This document shows, piece after piece, positions 6,523 through 14,326 of a stretch of 16,653 nt of DNA. The first letter of the stretch is position 1. Every line of letters starts with the position of its first letter. Source of the DNA: an uncultured Flavobacteriales bacterium. Lineage in GTDB: Bacteria > Bacteroidota > Bacteroidia > Flavobacteriales_D > Parvicellaceae. The notes beneath the pieces were generated by a model. It was not told the origin of the DNA and did not search any database. It saw only the letters and a program-made list of their open reading frames with translations. The translations under genes were made by a program, and so were the position numbers. The DNA is taken from contig CALKFX010000200.1 of the NCBI GenBank assembly GCA_938084875.1, positions 1-16,653 of the forward strand, given 5' to 3'.

Positions 6523-7135
6523 TATTTCTGTAAAATATGGCGAAATAGACATTAAATTCCCAAATATAAATTTGGATTATGGTGGTCAGATGCTTATCAT
6601 GGGTAAAAGTGGCTCTGGTAAAACAAGTTTACTTAATATTTTAGGAGGTCTATTGTCTCCTCAAACCGGTAATGTCTTGGTGAATGATACAGATCTTTTT
6701 AGTATGTCCAACAATAAAAGAGATAATTTTCGAGGGCAACAAATTGGGTTTGTATTTCAAACCCCTCATTTTATAAAGTCTCTTTCAGTTAATGACAATT
6801 TAAAGTTCTCACAATACATGTCTTCTAAGGTTAATCAACCCAAAATTGATATGCTTTTAAAAAAAGTGGAGTTAAACCACTTAAAAAACTCTTCTATTCA
6901 AAATCTTAGTGTAGGTGAGAAACAAAGAATTTCAATAATTAGAGCATTGGTAAATCAACCTTCTATCATTTTTGCAGACGAGCCAACTTCTGCTTTGGAC
7001 GACAATTCATGTTACAATGTGGTCGATTTATTAACCAATTTATCACAGGAAAACAATACTACTCTTGTAATAGTAACTCACGATAAAAGAATAAAAGATA
7101 AGTTCCCCAATCAAATAAATTTAAATGATTTTTAA
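6506..7135 (+). CDS. ABC transporter ATP-binding protein (LolD/MacB type, Zrg-like system)
   Basis: A 209-residue ATPase subunit with the complete nucleotide-binding set: Walker A 'GKSGSGKT' (33-40), Q-loop Q85 in 'VFQTPHF', signature 'LSVGEKQR' (134-141), Walker B 'IIFADEP' (154-160) and the H-loop 'VTHD' (H192). Its size and the 'ADEPTSALD' segment fit the LolD/MacB/FtsE class. I chose TTG 6506, which gives the usual start 'MIRTNNISVKYG'. The frame opens further to TTG 6467, but that adds 13 residues read from lgt. No ATG precedes Walker A closely enough to be the start. It overlaps lgt by 17 bases and the permease by 11, so the subunits are translationally coupled. Confidence 0.93.
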   Translation: MIRTNNISVKYGEIDIKFPNINLDYGGQMLIMGKSGSGKTSLLNILGGLLSPQTGNVLVNDTDLFSMSNNKRDNFRGQQIGFVFQTPHFIKSLSVNDNLKFSQYMSSKVNQPKIDMLLKKVELNHLKNSSIQNLSVGEKQRISIIRALVNQPSIIFADEPTSALDDNSCYNVVDLLTNLSQENNTTLVIVTHDKRIKDKFPNQINLNDF

Positions 7136-8375
7136 GTTAGCTTGGAGAAATATTATAACTAGACCTCTTTCAAGTGGACTTTCTGCAGTTTTACTCAGTT
7201 CTTCAATAATGGTAATTGTTTTATCTATGCTTACCATGAAACAAATGAGATCTAAGTTTAATGAAAATGCAAATAAGATAGATTTAGTTGTCGGGGCGAA
7301 AGGTAGTAGACTTCAATCTGTATTGTGTAATGTATTTCATATTGATTATCCCAACGGGAATATAAAGCTCAAGGAAGTTGATTTTCTCTTCAAACATCCT
7401 TTTGTGAAAAGTGCAATACCAATTTCACTTGGAGATTCTTATAAAAAACATAGAATTATTGGAACAAATCAAAATTTCATCACCCAGATATACAACGGAT
7501 CAATTTTAAAAGGAAATTTTTTTAATAAATCTTTAGAAGTTGTAATTGGTGCCAATGTTGCAGCGAAATTAAAATTAGATATTGGTGACTCTTTTTATGG
7601 GAGTCACGGAATAGAAGAATCAACCCACGATCATGAAGATTTTCCGTACCGTGTGGCAGGTATTCTTTCACCAACAGGAGAAATTATTGATCAGTTAATA
7701 CTAACTTCATTAGAAAGTGTTTGGCAAGTTCATCCTCATAATGATAAAAAAGGTTCTTTTGATTTAAAAACTGCTGAAGAACACGACCATCACTATCATG
7801 ACCATAAAACCGAAGTTTCTGAAAATAATAAGGAGGTAACAGCAGTTTTAGTAAATTACAATTCACCTAGAGCAAAATTTTCAATTCCAGGAATTGTCAA
7901 TCAAAAACATGCATTGATGGGAGCAGAGCCAGCCATTGAAATCAAACAACTTTTAGATCTTATAGAACCTGCTGTAAACGTTATTTACGTCTTGTCACTG
8001 TTTATTTTCGGCATTTCTCTTTTTAGTATTGTTGTAACATTATTAAATTCAATGAAAGACAGAAAGTATGAAATATCTATGATGAGAGTTGGTGGAGCCA
8101 GTGTTAGATTAATTTTTATTTCTATAATTTTAGAGGGTTTCTTTATTGGTTTAATTGGAAGTATATCAGGACTGATATTGGGACATTCAATAATGGGAAT
8201 TATGGCTAGATTTTTAAATCTTAAGTACAATTATCAATTTTCAGCTTTAGTATTTGATAGCCTAGAATTAGTTTTGCTTTTTTTGACAATACTAATAGGA
8301 ATGACCGCGGCAATATTCCCTGCAATAGCAGCCTACAGGCTGGATATCTCAAAGACATTAAAAAATAAAACATGA
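7125..8375 (+). CDS. MacB/FtsX-type ABC permease with histidine-rich periplasmic loop
   Basis: A 416-residue permease with the MacB-type plan: one N-terminal helix (about 17-37), a large periplasmic domain (about 40-280), then three helices (about 284-308, 327-355, 380-405) of the FtsX domain. The cytoplasmic 'DRKYEISMMRVGGAS' (312-326) is the coupling-helix region typical of FtsX permeases. The periplasmic domain has a histidine-rich stretch 'EEHDHHYHDHKTE' (218-230), with further His at 161, 168, 170, 203 and 205, which suggests metal binding. With the ATPase upstream and the DUF3299-like secreted protein downstream, it matches the core of the Vibrio Zrg zinc-uptake locus as I recall it; the substrate here is inferred. 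It overlaps the next gene by four bases (ATGA). Confidence 0.9.
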   Translation: MIFKLAWRNIITRPLSSGLSAVLLSSSIMVIVLSMLTMKQMRSKFNENANKIDLVVGAKGSRLQSVLCNVFHIDYPNGNIKLKEVDFLFKHPFVKSAIPISLGDSYKKHRIIGTNQNFITQIYNGSILKGNFFNKSLEVVIGANVAAKLKLDIGDSFYGSHGIEESTHDHEDFPYRVAGILSPTGEIIDQLILTSLESVWQVHPHNDKKGSFDLKTAEEHDHHYHDHKTEVSENNKEVTAVLVNYNSPRAKFSIPGIVNQKHALMGAEPAIEIKQLLDLIEPAVNVIYVLSLFIFGISLFSIVVTLLNSMKDRKYEISMMRVGGASVRLIFISIILEGFFIGLIGSISGLILGHSIMGIMARFLNLKYNYQFSALVFDSLELVLLFLTILIGMTAAIFPAIAAYRLDISKTLKNKT

Positions 8376-8812
8376 GAAACAAAATAATTTTAGCAACCAC
8401 CTTTTTTTTATTTTTAATAGGTAATATTTTTAGTCAAAATATTATTACCTGGGAGCTTTTGAAAAATGTAGAGTTTGATGAGATTTGGTCTGAAGAATTT
8501 CAGGCATATTATATGGTTCCAAAGTTTTCGGAATCTGTTAAAGAAATGGATGGCAAAGAAGTTCAAATTAGAGGCTTTATAATTCCGGTGGATATTGTTC
8601 AAGACTATTATGTCCTCTCTGCCAATCCATATAGCTCTTGTTTCTTTTGTGGTCAGGCTGGTCCTGAATCAGTAATGGAGATTCAAATGATTAAAAAATA
8701 TGAAGGGTTAAGAATGGACCAAGTAATTACCTATAAAGGTACCTTAAAATTAAATGTGGATGATATTTACCAATTGAATTATATTCTCGAGGATGCAGAA
8801 ATAATAGAGTAG
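8372..8812 (+). CDS. Secreted DUF3299-like protein with CxxC, ABC-transporter partner
   Basis: A 146-residue exported protein. Residues 1-21 form a type I signal peptide ending '...GNIFSQ' with no lipobox, so it should be free in the periplasm. The mature part has 'VQIRGFIIPVD' (65-74), 'PYSSCFFCGQAGPES' (86-100) with C90 and C93, and 'YKGTLKLNVDDIYQLNYIL' (121-139). These are features of the DUF3299 family, found beside MacB/FtsX-type ABC genes in Proteobacteria and Bacteroidota. C90 and C93 could bind metal or form a disulfide; there is no direct evidence. It begins in the permease stop (ATGA overlap) and its TAG abuts the stop of convergent waaA with no spacer. Confidence 0.85.
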   Translation: MRNKIILATTFFLFLIGNIFSQNIITWELLKNVEFDEIWSEEFQAYYMVPKFSESVKEMDGKEVQIRGFIIPVDIVQDYYVLSANPYSSCFFCGQAGPESVMEIQMIKKYEGLRMDQVITYKGTLKLNVDDIYQLNYILEDAEIIE

Positions 8813-10021
8813 TTAAACCAATTTTTTAATTTCTTTCCAAACGATTTCTGTAGCTCCTTTATTCTCTTTAATTATTTGTCTAGCCTTTTTCTTTTTTTTC
8901 TCTAGTTCAGCTTTATTTCCAATTAACTTTAAAATAATATTTTTTAGATCCTTAGAATCGTGGATAGTCTCTGCAATTTCTTCTTTAAGAAATAAATTAG
9001 CTTCTGGATACTTGTCAATATTGGGGCCAAATAAAAGAAAGTTCCCTTTTGCTGCTGCTTCTAAGATGTTGTGTAGTTTACCAGAGAACCCTCCACCAAT
9101 AAAGGCAATATCGCTATAGTTGTATAGATCTGAAAGAATTCCAATTTGATCAACAATTAAGACTTTAGGTATCGGTTTCTTTAAATCAATTTCTGAGTAT
9201 AGTAAAGATTCATTTCCAAATAATTTTTTTGTTTTTAATATATCATTCTCTTTAATCTCATGGGGAGTTATTATCCAATTAACATTGTCTATCTTCTTAA
9301 TTATTTCTGCAGTTATTCTTTCTTCTTTTTCCCAAGAGGAACCTAAAATAACACATGGGGACTTTATGTCTAAAACTAAATTTGATTCAACTTTATTGAA
9401 GCTGTCAAATCTAGTATCTCCAGAATATTTAAAATTAGAAAATCCCTTTTCTTCTAATATTTCTTTAGATGAATGATCTGCAGTTAATATTAAACTCATG
9501 GACTGAAGAATTTTTTTTGCGGACGTTCCTAATATATTAAAATACCATTGGTTGTCTCTAAATTTGGAAGAAAATACCAAAGACGGAATTTTTCTATTAT
9601 TACATTCACTGATTAAATTGAGCCACAGGTCGTACTTCACAAAAATTAAAATACTTGGATTTATAAAATCAATAATTTTTTTTGAATATCTTTTTTTATC
9701 AATAGGTAAATAAAATTTATGAAAATTTTCATTTTCAAAATTATAGTTGTCATAACCAGATGGACTAAAAAACGACATTACCACTTGGTTGTTTTTTTGA
9801 TTTAAAATTTTTTTAATTATGGAATTTGCCATAATAGCTTCTCCGTGGGAAGCAGCATGAATCCAAAAAGTTTTTTTATTGGAATTTAATTTGGATAAGT
9901 TTTTTTGCCAATTTTTTTGGCCTTTTATTGATTTTTTGGATTTGTTATTTCCAAAAAAAGCAGAAGTTTTTAAGTAAATAGACAATAGCTCAATAGCAAT
10001 TTGATAGTGAAATAAACCCAT
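8813..10021 (-). CDS. waaA: 3-deoxy-D-manno-octulosonic acid (Kdo) transferase
   Basis: WaaA (KdtA) adds Kdo from CMP-Kdo to lipid A precursor at the inner membrane in LPS synthesis. The 402-residue GT-B enzyme (E. coli about 425) shows 'FWIHAASHGE' (52-61), with E61 matching the catalytic glutamate. 'FFSPSGYDNY' (84-93) corresponds to the TPTG motif, 'GDTRFDSF' (201-208) to GNxKFD, 'ITPHE' (251-255) to the HxE segment, and 'FIGGGFSGKLHNILEAAAKG' (307-326) to the CMP-Kdo binding loop ending in E321. A short N-terminal hydrophobic segment (about 4-24) may anchor it to the membrane. Start ATG at 10021. The upstream outer-membrane gene ends one base before, so the two form an operon. The number of Kdo residues added cannot be read from sequence. 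Confidence 0.95.
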   Translation of the reverse strand: MGLFHYQIAIELLSIYLKTSAFFGNNKSKKSIKGQKNWQKNLSKLNSNKKTFWIHAASHGEAIMANSIIKKILNQKNNQVVMSFFSPSGYDNYNFENENFHKFYLPIDKKRYSKKIIDFINPSILIFVKYDLWLNLISECNNRKIPSLVFSSKFRDNQWYFNILGTSAKKILQSMSLILTADHSSKEILEEKGFSNFKYSGDTRFDSFNKVESNLVLDIKSPCVILGSSWEKEERITAEIIKKIDNVNWIITPHEIKENDILKTKKLFGNESLLYSEIDLKKPIPKVLIVDQIGILSDLYNYSDIAFIGGGFSGKLHNILEAAAKGNFLLFGPNIDKYPEANLFLKEEIAETIHDSKDLKNIILKLIGNKAELEKKKKKARQIIKENKGATEIVWKEIKKLV

Positions 10022-10022
10022 T

Positions 10023-10784
10023 TTAATTGTAGTAAAATTCGTTGGGATTTTTTCTTAAAACTGGGAAAAACCACCCTGCTCTTAGTCCAAGATATACATC
10101 AAATTTATTATCAGTATAAGGGCCCATTAAATCAATTTGATAATCTCTCATACCCTTGTTAAATCCTTCTATAATCTCTATCCCAATTGTAAAATTTACT
10201 AGTTTGTTGTTGCTCATGTTTTGGTATCCAATGTATTGTTTCAATAATACTCCAACTGTAAGCCTGTCATAGTATTTTAAATATTCCTTTTTGAGTTGAG
10301 GAATTAAATTTTCTTGATTTTCGATTCTTATTTTGTGGTACATAGATCCAATACCTCCCTTTAGGAAAATTCCAGAATTTGGATTTGGCCCAATAAGATT
10401 TAAGACTTTTCCAATATCTACACTAATTAATCCTCCTCTGTGGTACATTAGATAAAGATTTTCTTCACCATACTGGTTAATAATCCATCCTTGATCATTT
10501 ATTAAGTGATCTAAGACGCTTGTGTTTTTAACATTTGCACTATGAATAAAATTATAGTTTAGTTCAAAGGTTTGATTACTTTTATTTTTCCAGCCAATAG
10601 AAAGTCCAATATTAGAGTTTGTCCCATAATTATCAGCAAAATCTCCTTGTGGAGATTGCACAGCTAGACTAACTCTGATAAAAGGGAAATAAATAACAGA
10701 ATCTTTATTTTTTTGACATATTCCATTGGCCAATGGTAACATTGAAATTATCAAAATGATTAGTACTTTATTTAACAGAGACAA
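10023..10784 (-). CDS. Predicted outer-membrane beta-barrel protein upstream of waaA
   Basis: A 253-residue exported protein. Residues 1-23 look like a signal peptide ('LIILIISMLPLANGICQ'). The rest has the alternating strand pattern and glycine/aromatic turns of small beta-barrel proteins, for example 'FIRVSLAVQSPQGDF' near the mature N-terminus, 'GIFLKGGIGSMYHKIRI' mid-protein, and 'FDVYLGLRAGWFFPV' as a likely last strand. I do not recognise a characterised homologue. Close linkage to waaA, which I recall from other Bacteroidota, suggests an envelope role. The start is TTG 10784, four codons after an in-frame TAA. The only in-frame ATG (at 'MLPLANG') would destroy the signal peptide. A perfect TATATTTG box lies 26 bases upstream. 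Confidence 0.8.
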   Translation of the reverse strand: MSLLNKVLIILIISMLPLANGICQKNKDSVIYFPFIRVSLAVQSPQGDFADNYGTNSNIGLSIGWKNKSNQTFELNYNFIHSANVKNTSVLDHLINDQGWIINQYGEENLYLMYHRGGLISVDIGKVLNLIGPNPNSGIFLKGGIGSMYHKIRIENQENLIPQLKKEYLKYYDRLTVGVLLKQYIGYQNMSNNKLVNFTIGIEIIEGFNKGMRDYQIDLMGPYTDNKFDVYLGLRAGWFFPVLRKNPNEFYYN

Positions 10785-10810
10785 CTTTAAGAAATATTAA
10801 TTTGAAAAAT

Positions 10811-10818
10811 CAAATATA
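10811..10818 (-). promoter_or_regulatory. Candidate -7 element for the barrel protein-waaA operon
   Basis: Read on the minus strand, 10818-10811 is TATATTTG, a full match to TAnnTTTG, 26 bases before the TTG start at 10784. I see no TTG at the usual 17-23 base distance upstream, so only the -7 half is supported. Confidence 0.4.
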
Positions 10819-10822
10819 AGAA

Positions 10823-10853
10823 TTGCCATAAATCTAGGATATAGTTATATTCG
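10823..10853 (+). promoter_or_regulatory. Candidate promoter for the nucleotide-sugar operon
   Basis: TATATTCG at 10846-10853 matches TAnnTTTG except for one base. TTG at 10823-10825 lies 20 bases upstream as the -33 element. The aminotransferase ATG at 10873 is 19 bases further on. It lies in the 88-base divergent gap, beside the oppositely directed -7 element of the barrel-waaA operon. Confidence 0.45.
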
Positions 10854-10872
10854 CAATTGTTAATTTATAGAG

Positions 10873-12015
10873 ATGAGCGAAAATAATTTAAATATTCAAA
10901 TGGTTGATCTTAAAGGTCAGTATGAGAAGATAAAGCCTCAAGTAGATCAAGCTATAAATGGTGTTTTGAGTTCTTCTCAATTTATAAATGGAGAACATGT
11001 CAAATCTTTTCAAAATGAATTAGCTACTTATCTTGGTGTAAAACATATTATTACTTGTGCAAATGGAACAGATGCGCTTCAAATATCAATGATGGCCCTT
11101 GACCTAAAGCCTGGAGATGAGATAATAACTCCATCTTTCACTTACATAGCTACTACAGAAGTAATAGGGCTTTTAGGCTTAAAACCTGTCTTTGTAGATT
11201 GTGATCCTGAAAATTTTAATATTTCTGTTGATGAAGTGGAGAAGGCAATTACTAAAAAAACCAGAGCTATCGTTCCAGTTCATCTTTTCGGACAGTCGTC
11301 TAACATGAAATCTATTATGAATTTAGCCAAGAAATACAATCTTTATGTAATTGAAGACAATGCTCAGGCGATAGGTAGCGATTATTTAGGGTTTGACCAA
11401 CCTCAAAAAACAGGAACCATAGGAAATATTGGATGTACTAGTTTTTTCCCCTCTAAAAATTTAGGATGCTTTGGAGATGGTGGGGCAATGATGACAAACG
11501 ATGATAAGCTAGCAGATAAACTTCGAATGATAGCCAATCATGGCCAGAGCAAAAGATATTACCACGATATAGTTGGGTGTAACTCAAGACTAGATAATAT
11601 TCAGGCTGCTGTACTAAGAATTAAACTTAAAAGACTTGATCAATACATTCTAAACAGACAAAAAGCGGCCAATTATTACGATCAAAATTTAAAAGATTTA
11701 GACCAACTAACAATTCCTTATAGAAACTTAGATTCTAATCATGTATTTCATCAATATACATTAAAGCTTGACGACACAATTGAAAGAGATGAATTAATTC
11801 AATATTTAGCAGAAAAAAATATTCCAGCAATGGTTTACTATCCAGTGCCTGCTCATAGGCAAAAAATGTTTTCCAAAATCCCCAATTCTCATGGAAATAT
11901 GGAAATTACCAACTGGCTTTCATCTAGAGTATTTTCATTGCCAATGCATACAGAACTCTCTACCATTCAACAAGACTATATAATTGAAAATATTTCTAAT
12001 TTTTTAAATAAATAA
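10873..12015 (+). CDS. wbpE: WbpE-like sugar aminotransferase (DegT/DnrJ/EryC1/StrS)
   Basis: A PLP-dependent aminotransferase of 380 residues, predicted to convert the 3-keto uronic acid nucleotide made by the WbpB-like enzyme into the 3-amino sugar. Visible marks are 'CANGTDALQI' (62-71, phosphate-binding loop), 'TPSFTYIATTEV' (86-97), 'EDNAQAIGS' (161-169, the Asp that holds the PLP nitrogen and a Gln stacked on the ring), 'SFFPSKNLGCFGDGGA' (190-205) with the Schiff-base lysine K195, and 'NSRLD' before the dimer helix. The pattern is closer to WbpE/WlbC (UDP-3-amino-uronate type) than to ArnB. It heads an operon whose next gene starts two bases after its stop. WbpB- and WbpD-like genes downstream support the assignment. 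Confidence 0.88.
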   Translation: MSENNLNIQMVDLKGQYEKIKPQVDQAINGVLSSSQFINGEHVKSFQNELATYLGVKHIITCANGTDALQISMMALDLKPGDEIITPSFTYIATTEVIGLLGLKPVFVDCDPENFNISVDEVEKAITKKTRAIVPVHLFGQSSNMKSIMNLAKKYNLYVIEDNAQAIGSDYLGFDQPQKTGTIGNIGCTSFFPSKNLGCFGDGGAMMTNDDKLADKLRMIANHGQSKRYYHDIVGCNSRLDNIQAAVLRIKLKRLDQYILNRQKAANYYDQNLKDLDQLTIPYRNLDSNHVFHQYTLKLDDTIERDELIQYLAEKNIPAMVYYPVPAHRQKMFSKIPNSHGNMEITNWLSSRVFSLPMHTELSTIQQDYIIENISNFLNK

Positions 12016-12017
12016 TA

Positions 12018-13340
12018 ATGAAAATAGCTGTAATTGGTACTGGATATGTAGGTCTTGTAACAGGAACTTGTTTAGCAGAAACTGGAAACACTGTTACCTG
12101 TGTGGATATTGATGAACAAAAAGTTCATAAATTAAAAAATGGAAAAATTCCAATTTATGAGCCTAATTTGAACAACCTTTTCCAAAGGAATATTGCTCAA
12201 AAAAGATTGTTTTTTACAACCCAATTAGAAGAGGGTATAAAAGATGCAAAGTTGATATTTCTAGCTCTGCCAACCCCGCCTGGAGATGACGGTTCTGCAG
12301 ATTTAAGCTATATTCTTTCAGTAGCCAAAGATTTGGGGAAGATTATTAATAATTATAAAGTAATTATTGATAAAAGTACAGTTCCAGTTGGAACAGCTGA
12401 AAAGGTTACTAAAGTTATTAAAGAAAATTCCAACGTAGAGTTTGATGTAGTTTCAAATCCTGAATTTTTAAGAGAAGGATTTGCAGTAGAAGATTTTATG
12501 AAACCAGAAAGAGTAGTGGTTGGAACAAGCAGTGAAAAAGCAAAAATCTTAATGGAGGAATTATACCAACCATTTCTTAGACAAGGAAATCCAATATTAT
12601 TTATGGATGAAAAATCAGCAGAGCTTACCAAATATGCTTCCAATTCTTTTCTCGCTACAAAAATTACATTCATGAACGAGATTGCTAATTATTGCGAAAT
12701 GATTGGTGCAGATGTGGATATGGTTAGAAAAGGCATGGGAACAGATTCTAGAATTGGTAAAAGATTTTTATTTTCTGGTATTGGCTATGGAGGGAGCTGT
12801 TTTCCAAAAGACGTTAAAGCATTAAAAAAAGCTGGTCAAATTGAAAATTATCAGTTTAAAATAATAGATGCGGTAATGAAAGTTAATGACATCCAGAAAA
12901 TGAGCTTGGTTAAGAAAGTAAAATCTTATTTTGGCGAGGACTTAAAAGGAAAAAGATTTGCATTATGGGGACTTGCTTTTAAACCTGAGACCGACGATAT
13001 AAGAGAAGCTCCGTCTTTATCCATTATAAAAGAATTAACTGATTTTGGTGCAGAAATTGTCTCCTATGATCCTGAAGCAATGGATAATGTTAGAGATATG
13101 CTTGGAGATAAAATCCAATATTCTGACAATGGTTTAGATGCTTTAATAGATGTAGATGCATTATTAATTGCAACTGAATGGTCTGCTTTTCGAAATCCCG
13201 ATTTTAATTTAATGCATTCTTTAATGAAAAGCCCAATAATATTTGATGGAAGAAATTTATATTCTTTAGAGTCCATGGAAAACAAAAATTTTTATTACCA
13301 AAGTGTAGGAAGAAAAGTAATTAATAATCTAAATAAATGA
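12018..13340 (+). CDS. ugd: UDP-glucose 6-dehydrogenase
   Basis: A 440-residue NAD-dependent dehydrogenase that oxidises UDP-glucose twice to UDP-glucuronate. It has the Rossmann motif 'IGTGYVGLVTG' (6-16), 'VPVGTAEKV' (122-130), 'NPEFLREG' (147-154), 'ELTKYASNSFLATKI' (202-216) with the conserved lysine and asparagine, and the catalytic loop 'GIGYGGSCFPKD' (254-265) with the thiolate C261. Length and motif order are normal for the UGD group. The next gene, a UDP-glucuronate decarboxylase, overlaps its end by four bases, giving a direct UDP-Glc to UDP-GlcA to UDP-xylose route. Confidence 0.94.
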   Translation: MKIAVIGTGYVGLVTGTCLAETGNTVTCVDIDEQKVHKLKNGKIPIYEPNLNNLFQRNIAQKRLFFTTQLEEGIKDAKLIFLALPTPPGDDGSADLSYILSVAKDLGKIINNYKVIIDKSTVPVGTAEKVTKVIKENSNVEFDVVSNPEFLREGFAVEDFMKPERVVVGTSSEKAKILMEELYQPFLRQGNPILFMDEKSAELTKYASNSFLATKITFMNEIANYCEMIGADVDMVRKGMGTDSRIGKRFLFSGIGYGGSCFPKDVKALKKAGQIENYQFKIIDAVMKVNDIQKMSLVKKVKSYFGEDLKGKRFALWGLAFKPETDDIREAPSLSIIKELTDFGAEIVSYDPEAMDNVRDMLGDKIQYSDNGLDALIDVDALLIATEWSAFRNPDFNLMHSLMKSPIIFDGRNLYSLESMENKNFYYQSVGRKVINNLNK

Positions 13341-14326
13341 AAAGAGTATTAATTACTGGAGCAGCTGGGTTTTTAGGTTCTCATCTTTGCGAAAGGTTTT
13401 TAAATGAAAACTTTTTTGTAATTGGTATGGATAATTTTATTACTGGCTCATCAAAAAATATTGATTTATTTAAAAACCATAATAATTTTGAATTTATTGA
13501 GCATGATGTATCAAAATATATTCAAATCAATGGAGATTTAGACTATATTCTTCATTTTGCATCTCCTGCAAGTCCAATAGATTATTTAAAAATACCAATC
13601 CAAACTTTAAAAGTAGGTTCTTTAGGAACTCATAATCTTCTAGGGTTAGCTAAATCAAAAAAAGCTACTATTTTAGTTGCATCTACTAGTGAGGTTTATG
13701 GCGATCCGCTTGTTCATCCACAAAATGAAAGTTATTTTGGAAATGTCAATCCTATTGGTCCTAGAGGAGTTTATGATGAGGCTAAAAGATTTCAAGAAGC
13801 TATTACTATGGCGTATCATAGATTCCATAATTTAGATACTAAGATTGTAAGAATTTTCAACACTTATGGCCCTAGAATGAGATTGAATGATGGCAGAGTT
13901 TTGCCAGCTTTTATTGGACAATCTTTAAGAAATGAGGATTTGACTATTTTTGGAGATGGTTCCCAAACTAGGTCTTTTTGCTATGTAGATGATTTGATTG
14001 AAGGAATCTATAGGCTTTTACAAAGTGATTATAATTATCCCGTGAATATTGGAAATCCTAACGAAATTACCATTAAAGATTTTGCTAATGAAATTATTAA
14101 GTTATCAGGCTCTAGTCACAAAGTGATATTTAAGGACTTGCCAGAAAATGATCCATTGAAAAGAAAACCAGATATAGATTTGGCAAAGAAGATATTAGAC
14201 TGGGAGCCTAAAATTCAAAGAATTGAGGGTTTGAAATTAACTTATGATTACTTTTGTAGCTTATCAGATGAGGAATTAAATAAGAAAGACCATCAAAATT
14301 TCGAATCTTATAACAACTATAAATGA
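13337..14326 (+). CDS. uxs: UDP-glucuronate decarboxylase (UDP-xylose synthase)
   Basis: An extended short-chain dehydrogenase/reductase of 329 residues. It shows the NAD-binding 'GAAGFLG' (8-14), the UXS-specific 'FASPASPIDYLKIPIQTLKV' (74-93), 'STSEVYGDP' (116-124, with the catalytic Thr/Ser and Glu), 'GPRGVYDEAKR' (141-151, Y146 and K150) and 'TYGPRMRLNDGRV' (sugar-nucleotide binding). These fit UDP-glucuronate decarboxylase better than dTDP-glucose 4,6-dehydratase or UDP-galactose epimerase. It converts UDP-GlcA to UDP-xylose through a 4-keto intermediate. The pairing with ugd makes the substrate supply clear. The C-terminus continues about 20 residues past the usual end as a polar tail. 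It overlaps both neighbours by four bases (ATGA). Confidence 0.92.
   Translation: MKRVLITGAAGFLGSHLCERFLNENFFVIGMDNFITGSSKNIDLFKNHNNFEFIEHDVSKYIQINGDLDYILHFASPASPIDYLKIPIQTLKVGSLGTHNLLGLAKSKKATILVASTSEVYGDPLVHPQNESYFGNVNPIGPRGVYDEAKRFQEAITMAYHRFHNLDTKIVRIFNTYGPRMRLNDGRVLPAFIGQSLRNEDLTIFGDGSQTRSFCYVDDLIEGIYRLLQSDYNYPVNIGNPNEITIKDFANEIIKLSGSSHKVIFKDLPENDPLKRKPDIDLAKKILDWEPKIQRIEGLKLTYDYFCSLSDEELNKKDHQNFESYNNYK

Noticed and set aside
7790..7830. His/Asp-rich segment as a short tandem DNA repeat
   Set aside because: The codons for His and Asp vary and no exact DNA unit repeats; it is a protein-level feature of the permease.
7684..8230. Two minus-strand open frames inside the ABC permease
   Set aside because: Low-complexity products antisense to the conserved FtsX-type permease; taken as frame shadows.
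9285..9476. Plus-strand 63-codon frame inside waaA
   Set aside because: Antisense to conserved waaA motifs, no domain, no promoter of its own.
12353..12673. Minus-strand 106-codon frame inside ugd
   Set aside because: The longest antisense frame, but it mirrors conserved ugd codons and has no recognisable features.
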